A stretch of DNA of 64,000 nt from Clostridiales bacterium. Its GTDB lineage: Bacteria; Bacillota; Clostridia; Christensenellales; Aristaeellaceae. A program made the position numbers and the translations under genes. Shown one piece after another: positions 55,991 through 63,884 of this stretch. The notes below the pieces were generated by a model. The model had not been told where the DNA came from, searched no databases, and was given only the letters and a program-made list of their open reading frames with translations. The first letter of the stretch is position 1. The number at the start of each line of letters is the position of its first letter. The stretch spans positions 97,351 through 161,350 of the forward strand of contig SVGW01000001.1 of NCBI GenBank assembly GCA_015056125.1. Direction: 5' to 3'.

Positions 55991-57388
55991 ATGCTCCTTG
56001 CTGAAAAGAAATACACGCAGGCCCTTCGGGATGTGTGCGAAAAAATCGACTATGCCTTTACGATCAAGGCATTTCGCGGACTGTACGGCTTCCATGATCC
56101 TTGGTTCGATTATGCCTCCATGGAGCGCTGCCTGAGCCATATGGAGAACCCCTGCAAGGCCGCCTTCCGCATCCTGCACCTGGGCGCAGGGGTGGAGGAA
56201 GATGCACTGGCTGGCGAGATCGGCCAGGAGGCGATCGACACCTTGATCGAGGCAGGGCTCTGGCACAAGGAAGATGATCGCATCGAGACCAACAACTATG
56301 TGGTGATCCCCTATCAGGGGCTGCTGCTGGTGGTGGAGACCAATCCCTGGTTCCCCAGCTGCACCAATCATAATATCGACGTCTACCTGGGCAGCGACAG
56401 CTACCGCCTGGCAGAGAACATCGGCTATCAGCGGGGCGAGACGGCGCTGGACTTGTGCAGCGGCAGCAGCATACAGGGCCTGCTTTGTGCCCGGTTTGCC
56501 CGCAAGGTGGTGTCGGTAGAGCTGAATCCCAAGGCTGTGCCGGTGACACGCTTCAACATTTTTCTCAATAATTGTGAAGATAGGGTTGAATTGCGCGAGG
56601 GCGACCTGTATAATGTTCTTAAAGAGGGCGAAACCTTCGACTGCATCTATGCCAATCCCCCCTTCATCCCCATGACGGAGGATGTGACATACCCCATCTG
56701 CGGCACCGGCGGCAGGGACGGCCTGCAGGTGCTGCGCCGTATTGTGGATGGCCTGCCCAAGTACCTCAATCCAGGCGGCGAGGCGATCATTTTCTGCGAA
56801 TGCCTGGGAGATAACAAGGGCGTGTTCTTTGACGCGGATGTCCAGCGCATTGGCAGCGAGCATGGCTGGCAGACCAGTCAGATCCTCCCTGCAAGGCTGG
56901 AGACCAGTCATCAGATCTGCAAGCTGGCGGATCTGACAGCGCTGTTCAATCAGGATCTGGATAAAGCAGCGCTGCGCCGACAGATGGAGGATATCTACCG
57001 CGATCTGGGCGCGACTTACCTGTACAGCATCCTCTACCGCATCCATGCGGTCGGGAACGGGGATGGGCAGATCCGCCGCATCCGCCAGCATAACCCGTGG
57101 GATATGGAGGATCGGGCGAGCCTTGACCCGTCGGTCACCACGGGCCCCAACATGAATGTACAGAGCATCTGGCGCGGGAAGCGCCACATGGGCGTCCTCA
57201 GCAGAGAAAAGGCCGATATCCTCGCGCAGATGCAGGAGGGCAAGTCCATCAGCGAGGCTGCGGAGGCCCTGTGGGGGAAGTATGCCGACAAGCCCCGCTA
57301 TCAAACGGAGGGCTACCCCGCCTTCCTGAGCCGTGTGCTGGATACCTGCATGAATCTTGAAAGCATTGGCGCTTTGAAGCGTCTGTGA
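55991..57388 (+). CDS. NPPF-type SAM methyltransferase, candidate Asn N-methylase
   Basis: A 465-residue class I methyltransferase. Residues ~1-145 are a winged-helix-like N-domain (as in DUF7059-MTS proteins); motif I is D154-L-C-S-G-S, an acidic SAM-ribose position is in VVSVELNPKA, and the catalytic motif is N222-P-P-F225. The (N/D)PP(Y/F) motif is that of enzymes methylating planar nitrogens, including the Gln side-chain amide (PrmC/HemK). Encoded next to a precursor rich in ordered Asn, it is a strong candidate for Asn side-chain N-methylation, analogous in role to PoyE/AerE. C-terminal ~130 residues unrecognised. GGAGGATG precedes the ATG. Confidence 0.85.
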   Translation: MLLAEKKYTQALRDVCEKIDYAFTIKAFRGLYGFHDPWFDYASMERCLSHMENPCKAAFRILHLGAGVEEDALAGEIGQEAIDTLIEAGLWHKEDDRIETNNYVVIPYQGLLLVVETNPWFPSCTNHNIDVYLGSDSYRLAENIGYQRGETALDLCSGSSIQGLLCARFARKVVSVELNPKAVPVTRFNIFLNNCEDRVELREGDLYNVLKEGETFDCIYANPPFIPMTEDVTYPICGTGGRDGLQVLRRIVDGLPKYLNPGGEAIIFCECLGDNKGVFFDADVQRIGSEHGWQTSQILPARLETSHQICKLADLTALFNQDLDKAALRRQMEDIYRDLGATYLYSILYRIHAVGNGDGQIRRIRQHNPWDMEDRASLDPSVTTGPNMNVQSIWRGKRHMGVLSREKADILAQMQEGKSISEAAEALWGKYADKPRYQTEGYPAFLSRVLDTCMNLESIGALKRL

Positions 57389-57411
57389 AAATAGACAGGA
57401 GAGGTGTAAAC

Positions 57412-57789
57412 ATGTCTGACGAGAAGAAGATCATCAACCCCGACGAGAACGAGCCCAAGAACCCTCTCAAGCCGGAAGAAACCGCGCCTGAAAAGAGGGC
57501 CGACGAGAAGAAGGCGGAGGAAGAAGCTGTGCTCTACGACGCCAGCGAGCTTTCCGACGACGATCTGGAGGGCCTTTCCACGGAAGAACTGGAGGATAAG
57601 GACGGCGCAGGCTTCTTCTTCGTGCCTGTTTTTGTAGCGGCCAACGTGAATCTCGTTGCTAATGTAAATGCAGGCGCCAACCTGAACGTCGCCGCCAATG
57701 CCATGGCAGCGGCCAATGCCGTGGCGGCAGCCAATGCCGTGGGCGTGGCTAATGCCAACGCGATGACGAATGCCAATGTCGTTGACTGA
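57412..57789 (+). CDS. polytheonamide-like RiPP precursor with six-residue Asn ladder
   Basis: A 125-residue precursor. Residues 1-66 are a highly charged leader with no Nif11 homology, ending LSTEELEDKDGA, which matches a Gly-Ala variant of the double-glycine site (L-12, S-11, E-8, L-7, G-2, A-1). The predicted 59-residue core starts GFFFVPVFVAA and contains Asn at core positions 12, 18, 24, 30, 36, 42, 48 and 54, and again at 14, 20, 26, 50 and 56; the rest is Ala, Val, Leu, Gly and Met, with no Cys, Ser or charged residue before the final Asp. One Asn per six residues is the register of polytheonamide-type beta-helices. The coding DNA shows an 18-base quasi-repeat. GACAGGAGAGG precedes ATG. 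Confidence 0.85.
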   Translation: MSDEKKIINPDENEPKNPLKPEETAPEKRADEKKAEEEAVLYDASELSDDDLEGLSTEELEDKDGAGFFFVPVFVAANVNLVANVNAGANLNVAANAMAAANAVAAANAVGVANANAMTNANVVD

Positions 57790-58774
57790 TGCAGCTGATC
57801 AGCGCTGTTATTACGACAGCGTTGCGCTGAACATCACCAGCCGCTGCAATCTCCGCTGCCTGCACTGCTACAATGGCAGCGGAGAGAATACGCGGAGGGA
57901 CATGGACCGGTCGGCGCTCATTCGGGCTGCCGATGCGGTGCTTTCTCTCAAGCCCTTCAATCTCTGCCTGTGCGGCGGGGAGCCCTTGTGCTGCCCTGAT
58001 TTGCTGCCGCTGCTGGAGCATCTGCAGGGGCGAGTGCCGCAGATCTCCATGGTGACCAACGGCTTTGCATTGGATGAAGCATGGGCAAGGGCCCTTGCCG
58101 CCCACGGCGTCAGCGCGGTGCAGGTGAGCCTGGACGGCGCGTATGCCTGGCAGCATGACAGCCTGCGGGGCGCAGCAGGCTCTTTTGAGCGTGCCGTGAA
58201 AGCCATCCGGGCGTTGCGGGCAGCAGGCATTGTGCAGGTGGTATGCTCCATCCTGCCCAACCGGCTGAATGCGGATTCGCTGGAGGAGTATGTTCAGCTC
58301 TGCCTTTCGCTGGGGGTGGACATCATCCGCGCCATGCCCTTTTTGCCATCGGGACGGGGACGGAGCATGGGCCGTCCGCTGATGCTGGACGAGGAGGGTT
58401 ATTTCCGCTTCCGGCGGAGCCTGTGGCGGCTGTCCCGGCAATACGGCAGCCAGATCCGCATTGAGTGGGACGATCCGCTCCAGGTGATCCTCGGCATGCC
58501 CGGGCGCATCCACACCGAGGAGAAGGAGCCCATGCTGGAGATTCGCGCCGATGGCCAGCTGGCGCTGACCAGCTACCTGCCCATCCTCATGGGCGACTGC
58601 ACCGTTGACGGCGCTTTTGACGATCTTCGCGCTGCCTTTGCTGCTGCGCGCCGCGTGCCGCAGGTGCGGGACTATGTCTGCGCCATTCACAATATTTACG
58701 ATTGGGACGCCCTCGATCCTTTGCCCTACGGAGAAGAGAGCATCCAACTTGATCTGCTGGAGGGAACAACGTGA
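57770..58774 (+). CDS. radical SAM peptide maturase 2, SPASM-less
   Basis: A 334-residue paralogue of the 54.2 kb enzyme. C26-x3-C30-x2-C33 (CNLRCLHC) and C66-L-C68-G-G-E-P-L-C74-C75 are conserved, again without C-terminal SPASM cysteines. The start is uncertain: ATG 57770, ATG 57776 and TTG 57782 are in frame and all overlap the end of the precursor gene; no clear ribosome site, implying translational coupling to the precursor. The stop overlaps the next start (GTGA). Confidence 0.85.
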   Translation: MPMSLTDAADQRCYYDSVALNITSRCNLRCLHCYNGSGENTRRDMDRSALIRAADAVLSLKPFNLCLCGGEPLCCPDLLPLLEHLQGRVPQISMVTNGFALDEAWARALAAHGVSAVQVSLDGAYAWQHDSLRGAAGSFERAVKAIRALRAAGIVQVVCSILPNRLNADSLEEYVQLCLSLGVDIIRAMPFLPSGRGRSMGRPLMLDEEGYFRFRRSLWRLSRQYGSQIRIEWDDPLQVILGMPGRIHTEEKEPMLEIRADGQLALTSYLPILMGDCTVDGAFDDLRAAFAAARRVPQVRDYVCAIHNIYDWDALDPLPYGEESIQLDLLEGTT

Positions 58775-59541
58775 GATACCGCATTGATCGGGAGGACTTC
58801 TTTGCCCGCGAGGAAGAGCAGGGCACCATGGCGATCATGGTTTGCAGGACAAACCAGATCCTGCACTTCAACCGCGCCGGGCGGCATATCTTTGATGTGT
58901 GTGACCGCTGGGTGGAGCTGGATGATTTCCTGCAGAATCTTGGCGCGGTGAACACAACGCCTGCGAAGCTGCGCAGATATTTCGAGGAGCTCCTGTACAA
59001 GCTCCACGCCTGCGGCCTGGCCAAGCTGGAGGAGCTCCCCAAGCCTGTCGGCACCGGCTGCCGTCTGGCGCAGCTAAGCGACTATATGCACATATCCCGT
59101 TTCCTGACTGCCAACGCGCAAAAGGGACAGAGCTGCGCCACCATGGTGGGCGTGCGCTACAACGGGCCTTATGGCGTGTATACCAGGCTTTATGAGAAGC
59201 AGACCTATTATCTCCTCAGCGAGCGGGAGGGGGAGCTGCTCGCACTGCTAGAGATCAGCCCGCCCTCCCATATTTCCGGCAATGCGGTTTTGAGCATCTC
59301 CACCGCCGTGTTCCGTGAGGAACTTGATTCGCCATCTGCGTGTGAGCAGCTGCACCTGCTGATGGATTACGCCGCGAAGCTGTTTGGCGGACATGCCTCC
59401 AAGCTGCGCTATCCCTATATGCATCCCCGCCAGCAGTGGATGCGCGATGCGCTTGCAGGCTGCGGCTTTGCCCAGACTGCATTTTTCCCCTGCGAGCTTC
59501 AAAACGGAAGCGACATGATCTGGTATGACCGGATGATTTAA
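58771..59541 (+). CDS. PqqD-like/acyltransferase-like partner protein 2
   Basis: A 256-residue paralogue of the 55.2 kb protein: an N-terminal PqqD/RRE-like region (residues ~20-95, MVCRTNQILHFNRAGRHIFD, FEELLYKLHACGLAKLEE) and a C-terminal GNAT-like domain (YYLLSEREGELLALLEISPP, MRDALAGCGFAQTAFFP). GTG start overlapping the radical SAM stop; GGAGGGA is upstream. Last gene of the island operon, before a strong terminator. Likely delivers the precursor to radical SAM 2; acyl transfer is untested. Confidence 0.6.
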   Translation: MRYRIDREDFFAREEEQGTMAIMVCRTNQILHFNRAGRHIFDVCDRWVELDDFLQNLGAVNTTPAKLRRYFEELLYKLHACGLAKLEELPKPVGTGCRLAQLSDYMHISRFLTANAQKGQSCATMVGVRYNGPYGVYTRLYEKQTYYLLSEREGELLALLEISPPSHISGNAVLSISTAVFREELDSPSACEQLHLLMDYAAKLFGGHASKLRYPYMHPRQQWMRDALAGCGFAQTAFFPCELQNGSDMIWYDRMI

Positions 59542-59577
59542 GGATCGACGCGGGAGAAACCAGAGACTGTAAAAATT

Positions 59578-59614
59578 AAAGTAGAAGCGACCGAGAGTGT
59601 GTCGCTTCTACTTT
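59578..59614 (+). terminator. terminator at the end of the RiPP operon
   Basis: AAAGTAGAAGCGAC, 9-base loop, GTCGCTTCTACTTTTT; very strong. Confidence 0.9.
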
Positions 59615-59768
59615 TTGTTTTGGATATTGGGGGTGGGTTGGGAAGCAGTGAAATACAAAGACTCCGTGCACTGTAATTCTTGTTGTATGAAAAAGCTGAG
59701 ATAATACCCTTGACAAAACAGCTCGTCTGCGGAACGCGTTTTTTTATTGCCGAAATATCGAAGCAAGA

Positions 59769-61721
59769 TCAAATATTTTCTTCTTTTCCGTGCCAGCAGA
59801 TTTTGCAGCCAGTTACAGCGGCATAGAGCGCGCCGTCAGGATCAATGATGGACAGGGTATCGCCTTCCCAGGAGGCCGTCCACCCGTCCAGGCGATCGGC
59901 ATCATCAAAGATCAGCAGGGTGCGAAGGGCGCCCTTTGGAGCCGCTTCATGGGCGTTAAAGAGCATTTCATAGGCCGTTCCCTGCCTGCCCTGGGTGGGC
60001 CCGGCGGGATTGACGGTGCTGGCGTCGTGGAGGGTGCCGTAGCCCAGGGTGGGGGTGACGCCATCCAGGGAAATGAGCCTTACGCCCACATTTTCCCGGG
60101 CTAATCTGCCCTCGTTTTCTTTGATCTGCCAGCGCATCAGGGCCATGCGGTTGTTGCCCACAAAGCGCACGCCAGCCTGCACAGGCTCGCTTGCCTGCCA
60201 GGAATCTTCAATCAGGGCAGCATGATCCCCCAGGGCCAACACCTTGCGCTCCACCTTTTCAATGGGCGCGGGATACAATTTTCCCATATCGCTGGTAGCA
60301 TAGAACCAATCATTCCCCAGCTTATGGCCCGCATCCCGGTTTAAGATGGGTTTGTTGGCGTCAGCGGATTCATGAATGCGCTGATGAAGGGGTTCCCCTT
60401 TCAAGGAGGTAAAAAAGGGCAGGCTATGGGCCGTGTCCTGCTTCCCCTCCGGATACAGGGGCAGCCGATAGCAGCAGCGGCCGGGGTCATCCAGGAGCAC
60501 GGTGGTTTTGTAGGCGGCAAAGATTACGCCTTCATCGGCGTGGCGATGGGCAATGGCCTTGATGGGCTCCACGCTTCCGGCATTCACCAAAAAATGCAGG
60601 CCGTTTTCCCGCTTTAAGAAGGTTTCGCCATTATTGAACCGCTGCACATCGGGATAAGTGGGAGCGTCGGCAGGATCGGCAAAATAGGGATAGAGCAGCA
60701 CGGACCAAACCGTGGGCGTGCCGCGGAAGGTCATGGCCTTGGCATTTTTCAGCATGAGCCGCTCCGGGGTATGAGCACGGCGATACAGCGCGGCAGCCAG
60801 GGGAGCCAGTTCCCCCATCTGATCCTTGCTGGTGGCGATAAGCGCTTCCAGGGTGGGGTGGGAATTGCCCATGGCATCGCTGTCGGAAATGTTGATCCAG
60901 CGCTCCATTTTTTCCGGGGATGCTTCAATATAATATTCTCCCACGTAGTGGGCGGCATACCAGGGCAGCATCCGGGCGTAATTTTCCAGGGGCGCCAGGC
61001 GCTCTTCCATATTCGGACGGAAATGGCGAAGGAGCAGGGTCACTTCGGAAAAGCTGGAGGCGGCAAAGCCCCAATAGCCGGTGGCTTCGCCATAGAAATC
61101 GCTGTTCATGGTCTTTGCCACCAGGGCATTGAAGCAATTCACCACATATTCCAGAATTTCATCATCTTCCAGCAGGATGCCGGCGATGGTGTAGCCGTGG
61201 AGGAGAGCGATGGTCCAGTTATTGTTATAAAGGGAGCCTTCCCGATCCCGGGCGTCCAGCCATTCCCGGGTGTAGGGCTTGCCCACTTCCCGGATGCGAC
61301 GGATGATCAGCGCCCGGTCTTCGTCCGTGAAAAGATCGGGGCAGAGTACCAGGGGCTTGAAAAGGCCCATTTGCATGGTGGTGGTTTCCAATTGGCCCTG
61401 GGGCGGATTGGTGCGCTGGCGGAAGAAGGGGCCGATCCACATATCATCGGGCATGGCGCAAATTTCCATCACCGCATCATGAAGCCAGGTGCGCATTTGC
61501 TGGTCGTCCGGGGTGAATACCAGGCCCAGGGCGACATCGGTCACCCGATACATGCAGCGCCAAAAATCGTTGGTATCGTCCTCGTGCCAGATGCCGGGGC
61601 GGGATGCGGCGTTCTTGGCCTTTTCCAGCACGCAGTTTTCAATCAAATAGGCATAATAAGGATCATTTTTCCACGTTTCACGAATTTTTTTCATCCATTC
61701 ATCATTGATCAGGCGAATCAT
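59769..61721 (-). CDS. heparinase II/III-like (alpha/alpha)-toroid protein
   Basis: A 650-residue protein with no signal peptide. The N-terminal ~330 residues are helical-toroid-like (NNNWTIALLHGYTIAGILLE, YGEATGYWGFAASSFSEVT with the Tyr-rich catalytic-like region) and the C-terminal half is beta-rich (INVNAG-type segments, AIAHRHADEGVIFAAYK), the layout of heparinase II/III and related polysaccharide lyases. Cytoplasmic location implies action on imported oligosaccharide. The GTG 12 bases upstream overlaps the GGAG site, so ATG 61719-61721 is preferred. It precedes no partner; the upstream solute-binding protein is on the same strand. Confidence 0.7.
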   Translation of the reverse strand: MIRLINDEWMKKIRETWKNDPYYAYLIENCVLEKAKNAASRPGIWHEDDTNDFWRCMYRVTDVALGLVFTPDDQQMRTWLHDAVMEICAMPDDMWIGPFFRQRTNPPQGQLETTTMQMGLFKPLVLCPDLFTDEDRALIIRRIREVGKPYTREWLDARDREGSLYNNNWTIALLHGYTIAGILLEDDEILEYVVNCFNALVAKTMNSDFYGEATGYWGFAASSFSEVTLLLRHFRPNMEERLAPLENYARMLPWYAAHYVGEYYIEASPEKMERWINISDSDAMGNSHPTLEALIATSKDQMGELAPLAAALYRRAHTPERLMLKNAKAMTFRGTPTVWSVLLYPYFADPADAPTYPDVQRFNNGETFLKRENGLHFLVNAGSVEPIKAIAHRHADEGVIFAAYKTTVLLDDPGRCCYRLPLYPEGKQDTAHSLPFFTSLKGEPLHQRIHESADANKPILNRDAGHKLGNDWFYATSDMGKLYPAPIEKVERKVLALGDHAALIEDSWQASEPVQAGVRFVGNNRMALMRWQIKENEGRLARENVGVRLISLDGVTPTLGYGTLHDASTVNPAGPTQGRQGTAYEMLFNAHEAAPKGALRTLLIFDDADRLDGWTASWEGDTLSIIDPDGALYAAVTGCKICWHGKEENI

Positions 61722-61962
61722 ATCATTTTCCACTCCTTTTTATGCAGTCTCCGCTAAGGATACTGTAAAGCATGAGGAAAATGAAGTCAAGGGGAAATAT
61801 GGAAAGAAAGAGGGAAAAATGAAAATGCGCGACAATCCTTCCGGCGCTCTGCGCCTCCCTCCCTTTTCCATCTTCCGGAGCCGACCGCAGGGCGGCGAAG
61901 GGCCGCCAAGAGGGAAAGACGCGGGAGCATGCGCAAGCGACAGCGCAGGGCATGCGATGCAA

Positions 61963-61991
61963 CAAAAAAGAGGAGCGGCCGAAGCCGCTCC
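61963..61991 (-). terminator. terminator of solute-binding protein gene
   Basis: Minus strand GGAGCGGC, TTCG tetraloop, GCCGCTCC, then TCTTTTTT, 20 bases after the stop. Confidence 0.9.
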
Positions 61992-62011
61992 CAATTGCTT
62001 GGAATATGAAA

Positions 62012-63694
62012 TTACTTGAAAGTGCGATCGTACACGTCCTGATTGATTTCCAGCGCGGTATCAATGCCGATTACCTTCAGCTCAGCCAGGAAGGCGTCCC
62101 AATCCTTATCCAGATCCTTGTTGCCCATGAGGAAGGCAGCCGTGGCTTCTTCCACATAGGAGGTGAGGCTGGCCTGGATGTCCGCGATCACGGCGCTCTC
62201 TTCAGGAGTGTACATCAGTGTGGTGAAGGTCTTTTCGGGGCGCCAGGAGGATTCCTGATAATGCTTGGCATGGTTATCATTCAAGCCGTTAAAGCCGGTG
62301 GCGGTACCGCCGGTATAGGTTTCAGGGTTAGGAGCAATGATACGGCCGTTGGCGTCGCCATAGCCGCGGATGTAGGGACCGGTCTGCATCCAGGTATAGT
62401 TCTGCTGGGTGAGGCTCCAGAAGTCGCCGCCCGTCCAGTAAATAAAGAGAGAAGGTTCAGCGCCGGCCACGGCGGTGTCATAGTTTTTCCAATCATCGGT
62501 CTTGGCTTCGTCCACCCAATCCCAATGGATGCCGGGCCAGCCCCAGCGGGTGATGTTGGACAGATCATGGCTTACCATGTAGTCGCCCAGACGGAAAGCA
62601 GTTTCGGGATCCTTGCAGTCGGCAGACACGATGAACTTGGGGGAGGCAGCAGAGGGCTGGTAGGTGGCATACTGCACGCCTTCGGGGCCTACCATGGGAG
62701 CCAGGTCGGCATAGAGCTGCTTGCGGACCATACCGGGATATGCAGCCAATTCTTCGTCTACAGAGTTGATCTGAGAGGTGCCGGTCACAGAAACACAGGT
62801 GAGAGTATCCGTATTGATCATAGACTTCCATTGATCCTGATCCTGAGTCAGGCATTCCACGGCGATGATCTTTTCATCAAAGAGCTTCTTGATGTAACGC
62901 AGGCCTTCCCGCCATGCTTCGGTAGTGTAGGCATAGTAGAGCTTATCCTCTTCACCCACGTTGAGGAAGTTGGTCTTGTTATCGTTATAGACGAAGGAAT
63001 TCATCAGATAGCAGAACCAGGAATTGGAGATGCCGCCATAGCCGGCAATGCCAATTTCGTCAGCAATACCGTTGCCGTTGGGGTCGGAGGTGACGATGGT
63101 CTTGAGCACAGTATAGAGTTCATCGGTGGTGGTGGGGGTTTTCAGATTCAATTTATCCAGCCAAGGCTGATAAATATAAAGCTTGTGGGGGAATTCATTG
63201 GTGTAGGATTGGTTCAGGGCGGGCACGGCATAGATTTCTCCATCGGGCATTACCATCTGGGAGAAGAAATTATTGTTGGTGCGCACCACGGCCTTATGCA
63301 GCTCATAGGCGATGGCGGGGTCGTTGTAGTATTCGGTGAGGGGAGCCAGGGCGCCTTCCTGGGCCCAGGCATACACTTCGGCATTCTTGAAATTGCCGAT
63401 GATGATGTCAGGGAGGGGTTCACCGCTCATTACCATCAGGTTGATCTTGGTGGTAAAATCGGTATTGGGATAGACCTGGAAGGTCAGATCTACGCCCACG
63501 TCTTCTTCCATCATCAGGGTCTGCATGTTGGTTTCAAAGTCTTCAACCTTCACGCTATCGGGAATCGCGATGGTGAGGGATACCTTTTCCTTGGCAATGG
63601 GGTAAACGCCGGGCGCGTTGTATTCAACGGCCAGGGCGGAGGCGACGGATGTGAGCATCAGCGCCGCCAGAAGCAGAGCAACCAGTTTTTTCAT
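62012..63694 (-). CDS. extracellular solute-binding protein (LplA-type)
   Basis: A 560-residue exported ABC-importer binding protein: signal peptide residues 1-22 (cleavage after ALA), then the two-lobed fold with FTTKINLMVMSGEPLPDIII, SDPNGNGIADEIGI (calcium-loop type) and PTTTDELYTVLKTI, closely related in layout to the 38.0 kb protein. CAAGGAGG precedes ATG 63692-63694. Permeases are not seen in the window and would lie elsewhere. The heparinase-like gene follows downstream on the same strand, suggesting a shared glycan substrate. Confidence 0.92.
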   Translation of the reverse strand: MKKLVALLLAALMLTSVASALAVEYNAPGVYPIAKEKVSLTIAIPDSVKVEDFETNMQTLMMEEDVGVDLTFQVYPNTDFTTKINLMVMSGEPLPDIIIGNFKNAEVYAWAQEGALAPLTEYYNDPAIAYELHKAVVRTNNNFFSQMVMPDGEIYAVPALNQSYTNEFPHKLYIYQPWLDKLNLKTPTTTDELYTVLKTIVTSDPNGNGIADEIGIAGYGGISNSWFCYLMNSFVYNDNKTNFLNVGEEDKLYYAYTTEAWREGLRYIKKLFDEKIIAVECLTQDQDQWKSMINTDTLTCVSVTGTSQINSVDEELAAYPGMVRKQLYADLAPMVGPEGVQYATYQPSAASPKFIVSADCKDPETAFRLGDYMVSHDLSNITRWGWPGIHWDWVDEAKTDDWKNYDTAVAGAEPSLFIYWTGGDFWSLTQQNYTWMQTGPYIRGYGDANGRIIAPNPETYTGGTATGFNGLNDNHAKHYQESSWRPEKTFTTLMYTPEESAVIADIQASLTSYVEEATAAFLMGNKDLDKDWDAFLAELKVIGIDTALEINQDVYDRTFK

Positions 63695-63884
63695 GGGGGT
63701 ACCTCCTTGTTTTATTTTTGCTGATTTTACTGTAAAGCAATATGCCCGTCCGGTCAAGAAGAAATACGAAAAGCGACAGGGAAGATAGAAATCATGAAAT
63801 TCGGAAAAAAGTGAAAAAAAGAAAATATGCGGGCTTTGAGGCTGGCTGAGCGCGGAAAAAAGGACAATTTTGCAGCGCGGAAAT

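Noticed and set aside
57610..57786. 18-base quasi-tandem repeat that could suggest a CRISPR or minisatellite
   Set aside because: It is in frame and encodes the six-residue Asn ladder; repeats are too degenerate and short for CRISPR.
47139..59541. B12-dependent radical SAM methylases or LanM-type dehydratase as in polytheonamide clusters
   Set aside because: No cobalamin-binding domain, LanM or LanB homologue is encoded in the island; only nitrogen-methylase and SPASM/SPASM-less radical SAM genes are present.
61952..63724. 590-residue plus-strand frame
   Set aside because: Antisense to the solute-binding protein with signal peptide and strong ribosome site; the plus frame has no domain.
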